Below, one piece after another: positions 5,667 through 8,418 of a DNA stretch of 8,418 nt (its first letter is position 1; each line of letters opens with the position of its first letter). The stretch is from JAVVRI01 sp036654795 (lineage in GTDB: Bacteria; Bacteroidota; Bacteroidia; Bacteroidales; Tannerellaceae): the NCBI GenBank assembly GCA_036654795.1, contig JAVVRI010000126.1, positions 1 to 8,418 of the forward strand, in the 5' to 3' direction. Position numbers and translations under genes: made by a program. The notes under the pieces are model-generated. The model saw nothing but the letters and a program-made list of their open reading frames with translations. It searched no databases and was not told the DNA's origin.

Positions 5667-7826
5667 ATGAAAAGACTTCTTTTGTCTGTAGCTGCGATGC
5701 TACTGGCATTACCGGCAGTCGCTGATGAAGGAATGTGGCTGCTCCCTCTTTTGCAACAGCAGAAATTGCCTGAAATGCAGGCCCTCGGCCTTAAGTTGCA
5801 GGATTATGACATCTATAGTCCCGACTCCGCCTCACTCAAAGATGCCGTTGTGCATTTTGGCGGTGGATGTACTGGCGAAATTGTTTCGCCCGACGGCCTG
5901 CTGTTAACCAATCATCACTGTGGCTATGGCCAGATACAGGAACACAGTACGCTGGAACACGACTACCTAACGGATGGCTTCTGGGCAACCACCCGCGAGC
6001 AGGAACTACCTAATCCCGGACTGAGCGTCACCTTTATAGACAAGATAGACGATGTGACGGACTATGTCAAGCAGGAACTGACGAAAGAGACCGATCCCAA
6101 TAGTATGAACTTCCTTTCCCCCAAGTACCTCGACGGATTGGCGAAGGAGAAGGTTGGCGAAGCTTTCCTTCAGGAGAATCCCGGAACAAGTGTTGAAATT
6201 CGCGCTTTCTACGGTGGAAATAAATATTATATGTTTACCAAAAAGAGCTATTCCGACATTCGTCTGGTAGGTGCGCCTCCCTCTTCGATTGGCAAGTTTG
6301 GTGCAGATACCGATAACTGGATGTGGCCGCGCCATACCGGAGACTTCTCTGTCTTTCGCGTCTATGCTGATGCTAATGGCAATCCGGCAGAATACTCCAA
6401 AAGTAACGTTCCTCTCCATCCAAAGCGCTGGTTCAAGATCTCCATCCGTGGGGTGCAGGAAGATGACTTTGCTATGATTATGGGCTTCCCCGGACGTACC
6501 AACAAGTATTATACCTCTTGGGAAGTGGCGGAGCGCCGTGATATTGACAATGCCGTGCGCATTAATATCCGCAACCTCCGCCAACAGGTCATGCTGGACG
6601 AGATGTTGAAGGATCCCGCCGTGCGCATCCAATATTCTAGCAAATACGCCGGTTCCACCAATGCCTACAAAAATGCTATCGGTTGTAACTGGGCGATCAA
6701 CAAGCGAAACTTTGAACAGGCAAAGAAGGAGGAACAAGAAAAGTTGGTCGCTTGGTCTTTGAAGCACTGCGAACCCGCCTATCCCGACGCATTGTTGACG
6801 ATGGAGCAGCTTGTTGGTAATCGTAAAGAGTTGCGGTTTCGTAGCTGGATGCTGGACGAGGCGTTGATGCGTGGCGTTGAGTTTAGCGCTGTACCTATCC
6901 GTCTGGACTCCTTGACGCTTGCCCTCAAAGGAAAAGATCGTGTGGCACAACAGCAACAGTTGGATGCTTTGGAAGTTGCTTATCACCGCTTTGCCGACAA
7001 AGATTATGCCCCCGAAGTGGACAAGAAGATTGCTAAAGTGATGCTAAAGGAATACGTCCGCTTGGTAGCTCCCGACAAACAGCCTGCCTGCCTGAAACTA
7101 CTCAATGCGAAGTTTAAAGGAAATGTGGATTCGTATGTGGACTACCTGTTCGAACGTTCTATCTATGGTAGCGAAGAGAACTTCAATCGCTTCAAGGCTC
7201 GTCCCTCGCTAAAGGTGTTGGCGGACGATCCGATGATACTATTCGCACAAGGTGTGCGAGAGGAGAAGAAAGCCCTTACGGCTGCCTTGGCCGACTTTGA
7301 TGCCGGTTATGCGATAGCACACCGTACGTATGTGCGCGGACTACTTGCTATGTATGATAATCGTGCTAACTTCCCAGATGCCAATTCGACCCTTCGCCTG
7401 AGCTATGGACAGGTAAAAGGTTACGCTCCGCGTGATGCCGACCGGTACAGTTGCCAGACTACGCTGGACGGTGTGATGGAGAAGGAGGACTCAACGAACT
7501 GGGAGTTTGTCGTATCCGATCGCCTCAAAGCACTTTACAACGCCAAAGACTTTGGTCATTACGCCCTGCCCAATGGAAAGATGCCGGTAGCGTTTAGCGC
7601 CACGACGCATACTACGGGTGGCAACTCCGGCAGCCCCGTACTTAATGCTCAAGGCGAACTGATCGGTATTAACTTCGACCGTAACTGGGAGGGTGTAGGT
7701 GGCGATATCCAATACCTGCCCGACTATCAGCGCAGCATTATTGTGGACATACGTTACGTCCTTTTCATTATTGACAAGTACGCCGGTGCTAACTATTTGC
7801 TAAAGGAGATGGAACTGATGAAGTAA
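5667..7826 (+). CDS. dpp11: S46 dipeptidyl-peptidase, DPP11 type
   Basis: S46 peptidases remove dipeptides from the N-terminus of oligopeptides in the periplasm of Bacteroidetes. The 719-residue product starts with a Sec signal peptide (about 1-19, KRLL then a Leu/Ala core, cleavage likely after AVA). The trypsin-like serine protease triad is visible: His84 (TNHHC), Asp226 (RHTGDF) and Ser654 (GGNSGSP). A helical domain that caps the active site fills much of about 280-570. Arg672 (FDRNWEG), 18 residues after the serine, matches Arg673 of Porphyromonas gingivalis DPP11, the residue giving preference for Asp/Glu at P1. DPP7-type enzymes have Gly there. All four positions are offset by exactly one from the P. 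gingivalis numbering (85, 227, 655, 673), as recalled. No type IX secretion C-terminal domain or lipobox is seen. The ATG is 10 nt after the CYTH stop, and a strong terminator follows 35 nt downstream. Confidence 0.93.
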   Translation: MKRLLLSVAAMLLALPAVADEGMWLLPLLQQQKLPEMQALGLKLQDYDIYSPDSASLKDAVVHFGGGCTGEIVSPDGLLLTNHHCGYGQIQEHSTLEHDYLTDGFWATTREQELPNPGLSVTFIDKIDDVTDYVKQELTKETDPNSMNFLSPKYLDGLAKEKVGEAFLQENPGTSVEIRAFYGGNKYYMFTKKSYSDIRLVGAPPSSIGKFGADTDNWMWPRHTGDFSVFRVYADANGNPAEYSKSNVPLHPKRWFKISIRGVQEDDFAMIMGFPGRTNKYYTSWEVAERRDIDNAVRINIRNLRQQVMLDEMLKDPAVRIQYSSKYAGSTNAYKNAIGCNWAINKRNFEQAKKEEQEKLVAWSLKHCEPAYPDALLTMEQLVGNRKELRFRSWMLDEALMRGVEFSAVPIRLDSLTLALKGKDRVAQQQQLDALEVAYHRFADKDYAPEVDKKIAKVMLKEYVRLVAPDKQPACLKLLNAKFKGNVDSYVDYLFERSIYGSEENFNRFKARPSLKVLADDPMILFAQGVREEKKALTAALADFDAGYAIAHRTYVRGLLAMYDNRANFPDANSTLRLSYGQVKGYAPRDADRYSCQTTLDGVMEKEDSTNWEFVVSDRLKALYNAKDFGHYALPNGKMPVAFSATTHTTGGNSGSPVLNAQGELIGINFDRNWEGVGGDIQYLPDYQRSIIVDIRYVLFIIDKYAGANYLLKEMELMK

Positions 7827-7861
7827 GAACGACCTCAAGCAGTTTCTGACCTTCTTATCTT

Positions 7862-7936
7862 TAAGCCTTAATTTTGGTACGGTTGCCCTAAAAAATAGTC
7901 AGGGCAACCCGTACCAAAATTAAGGCTTATTTTTTT
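7862..7936 (+). terminator. Long intrinsic terminator after dpp11
   Basis: Arms 7862-7889 and 7901-7929 pair over 28 bp with a single extra C in the right arm (within 7908-7910) as the only bulge. The 11-nt loop is A-rich (AAAAAATAGTC) and seven T residues (7930-7936) follow. It should terminate the Smr-CYTH-dpp11 transcript. The stem is much longer than needed for termination, and the next gene is preceded by a degenerate copy of its left arm, so it may belong to a dispersed repeat family. The minus-strand side lacks a T-tract, so function is one-directional. Confidence 0.88.
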
Positions 7937-7976
7937 CTATTTGTATGCTTTTTCGATAAGTAGTAGCCTGTAATTG

Positions 7977-8012
7977 TACTGCATGCAGATGTATTAGCGC
8001 TAACGTGCAGTA
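7977..8012. repeat. Small dyad with internal palindrome
   Basis: TACTGCATG (7977-7985) and CGTGCAGTA (8004-8012) are inverted repeats with one G-T wobble, separated by 18 nt. Two perfect 10-bp palindromes are nested here: CTGCATGCAG (7979-7988) and TTAGCGCTAA (7994-8003). No T-tract follows, so it is not a terminator. It could be a protein-binding site, but chance is possible. Confidence 0.35.
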
Positions 8013-8057
8013 TATTAATGGAAAGGAGAGGGTGTTTTGCTTTTTTTCTTATATGCT

Positions 8058-8155
8058 ATTATACTTTTGAGCCAGCTCAAAATTGATTTTAACCATGCCG
8101 GTAATTGTTTTTGAGCCAGCTCAAAATTGATTTCGAGCCGGCTCAAAAGTATAAT
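8058..8155. repeat. 98-bp element with three TTGAGCC-type palindromes
   Basis: The ends (8058-8078 and 8135-8155) form a 21-bp inverted repeat with one mismatch (8074 against 8139), starting ATTATACTTTTGAGCC. Inside are three palindromic cores: TTGAGCCAGCTCAA at 8067-8080, the same at 8111-8124, and the perfect GAGCCGGCTC at 8135-8144. The first two sit in an identical 25-bp direct repeat (8065-8089 and 8109-8133) that includes the tail AAAATTGATTT. No T-tract follows and no reading frame is present. The form recalls a REP/MITE-like intergenic element or a cluster of regulator sites; I see no clear target-site duplication. Confidence 0.75.
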
Positions 8156-8236
8156 TGTAATAATGTTTTGGTCTAAATAGTGGTATAGAAAGCACTAACA
8201 GTTCGGACGAATGTATTACAAGATTCAGTCTATCTG

Positions 8237-8283
8237 TTTTTAAGCTTAAAACTTGTTTTTGGTGCGGTTGCCCTGAAAAATAG
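8237..8283 (+). repeat. Degenerate half copy of the dpp11 terminator
   Basis: TTTTGGTGCGGTTGCCCTGAAAAATAG (8257-8283) matches 7872-7898 of the upstream terminator at 25 of 27 bases; both differences are A to G. The similarity continues to the left (TTTAAGC then TTAA) with a small insertion before the TTTTGG. The complementary right arm is absent, so this copy cannot fold as the original does. A separate 14-bp palindrome, TTTTAAGCTTAAAA (8238-8251), lies in its left end. Confidence 0.8.
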
Positions 8284-8296
8284 CATGCTGCCTATG

Positions 8297-8323
8297 TTGC
8301 AAAGGAAAATATTCGTATCTTTG
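8297..8323 (+). promoter_or_regulatory. Bacteroides-type promoter of the AAA-ATPase-like gene
   Basis: TATCTTTG at 8316-8323 is an exact TAnnTTTG -7 element, with TTGC at 8297-8300 starting 19 nt upstream as a plausible -33 element. The start site would fall near 8330, leaving a leader of about 16 nt before the ATG at 8346. The leader is A-rich with no Shine-Dalgarno sequence, as is usual in Bacteroides. Confidence 0.55.
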
Positions 8324-8345
8324 AATCAATAAAACAAATTGTCCG

Positions 8346-8418
8346 ATGAACGAAATCATGCGCAAACTCCCCATAGGGATACAAACATTCCAGAAAATAA
8401 GAGAGGGGAATTATTTGT
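8346..8418 (+). CDS. AAA-ATPase-like protein, N-terminus only
   Basis: Only 24 codons are inside the window before the edge. The predicted start MNEIMRKLPIGIQTFQKIRE then GNYL matches the conserved opening of the AAA-ATPase-like family (PF09820) found in many copies in Bacteroidales. Those proteins carry a P-loop ATPase-like domain first and often a PD-(D/E)XK nuclease-like domain at the C-terminus; their function is not established. I recognise the family from this opening alone, so nothing can be said about catalytic residues or intactness. Either the ATG at 8346 or the one at 8358 (Met5) could be used; the first fits the promoter better and is chosen. The gene stands alone behind its own promoter, separated from the peptidase operon by a strong terminator and repeats. 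Confidence 0.75.
   Translation, partial: MNEIMRKLPIGIQTFQKIREGNYL

Larger units (their letters stand above)
7827..8345. other. 519-bp repeat-rich intergenic region
   Basis: No credible gene is visible on either strand in this AT-rich stretch. It contains, in order, the long terminator of the peptidase operon (7862-7936), a small dyad (7977-8012), a 98-bp palindromic element (8058-8155), about 80 nt with nothing I recognise (8156-8236), a half copy of the terminator (8237-8283) and the promoter of the next gene (8297-8323). No tRNA, integrase site or transposase remnant was recognised. Confidence 0.7.

Noticed and set aside
6006..6986. A 326-residue minus-strand frame inside dpp11
   Set aside because: It lies fully within a well-supported S46 peptidase and shows no family motif, start context or promoter.
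5667..7826. Type IX secretion or lipoprotein export of the peptidase
   Set aside because: There is no cysteine after the signal peptide and the C-terminus ends right after the protease domain, so a periplasmic location is more likely.
8058..8155. A CRISPR array
   Set aside because: There are only two identical 25-bp repeats with a 19-bp spacer plus a partial inverted third unit; the palindromic inverted layout does not fit a CRISPR array.

Overview
The window looks like chromosomal DNA of a Bacteroidales species, most likely Bacteroides. The evidence is the gene families present (a 354-residue DUF2027-Smr protein, an S46 dipeptidyl-peptidase, the start of an AAA-ATPase-like/PD-(D/E)XK protein), start codons without clear Shine-Dalgarno sequences, and several matches to the Bacteroides -7 promoter element TAnnTTTG. 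I could run no database search, so names rest on motifs read directly from the translations.

Layout. Positions 1-56 hold a perfect terminator-like hairpin plus one extra copy of its arm. Positions 89-4033 carry four minus-strand housekeeping genes, in transcription order: a QueA-family enzyme (queuosine modification of tRNA), cmk (CMP kinase), ispH (last step of the MEP isoprenoid pathway) and pfkA (phosphofructokinase). cmk and ispH are only 4 nt apart and should be co-transcribed; queA and pfkA have candidate promoters of their own. A 62-bp divergent region (4034-4095) separates this block from a plus-strand operon: a DUF2027-Smr protein, a CYTH-domain triphosphatase-like protein and a secreted S46 peptidase. 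The gaps are 16 and 10 nt. The peptidase has an intact catalytic triad and an arginine at the position that marks DPP11-type (Asp/Glu-specific) enzymes. A very long hairpin terminator (7862-7936) ends the operon.

The 519-bp AT-rich gap 7827-8345 is the least ordinary part. It contains the terminator, a small dyad, a 98-bp element bounded by 21-bp inverted repeats with three TTGAGCC-type palindromes, and a degenerate copy of only the left half of the upstream terminator. A good Bacteroides promoter and the first 24 codons of an AAA-ATPase-like gene follow and run off the window.

The minus-strand genes serve central metabolism and translation with no common pathway beyond housekeeping. The plus-strand operon joins a possible RNA-binding protein, a triphosphate hydrolase and a periplasmic peptidase, a combination without an obvious shared role. 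I see no defence system, CRISPR array, integrase, transposase or RNA gene. The possibly new material is the repeat architecture at both ends, the insertion in the QueA-family protein and the makeup of the Smr-CYTH-DPP11 operon.
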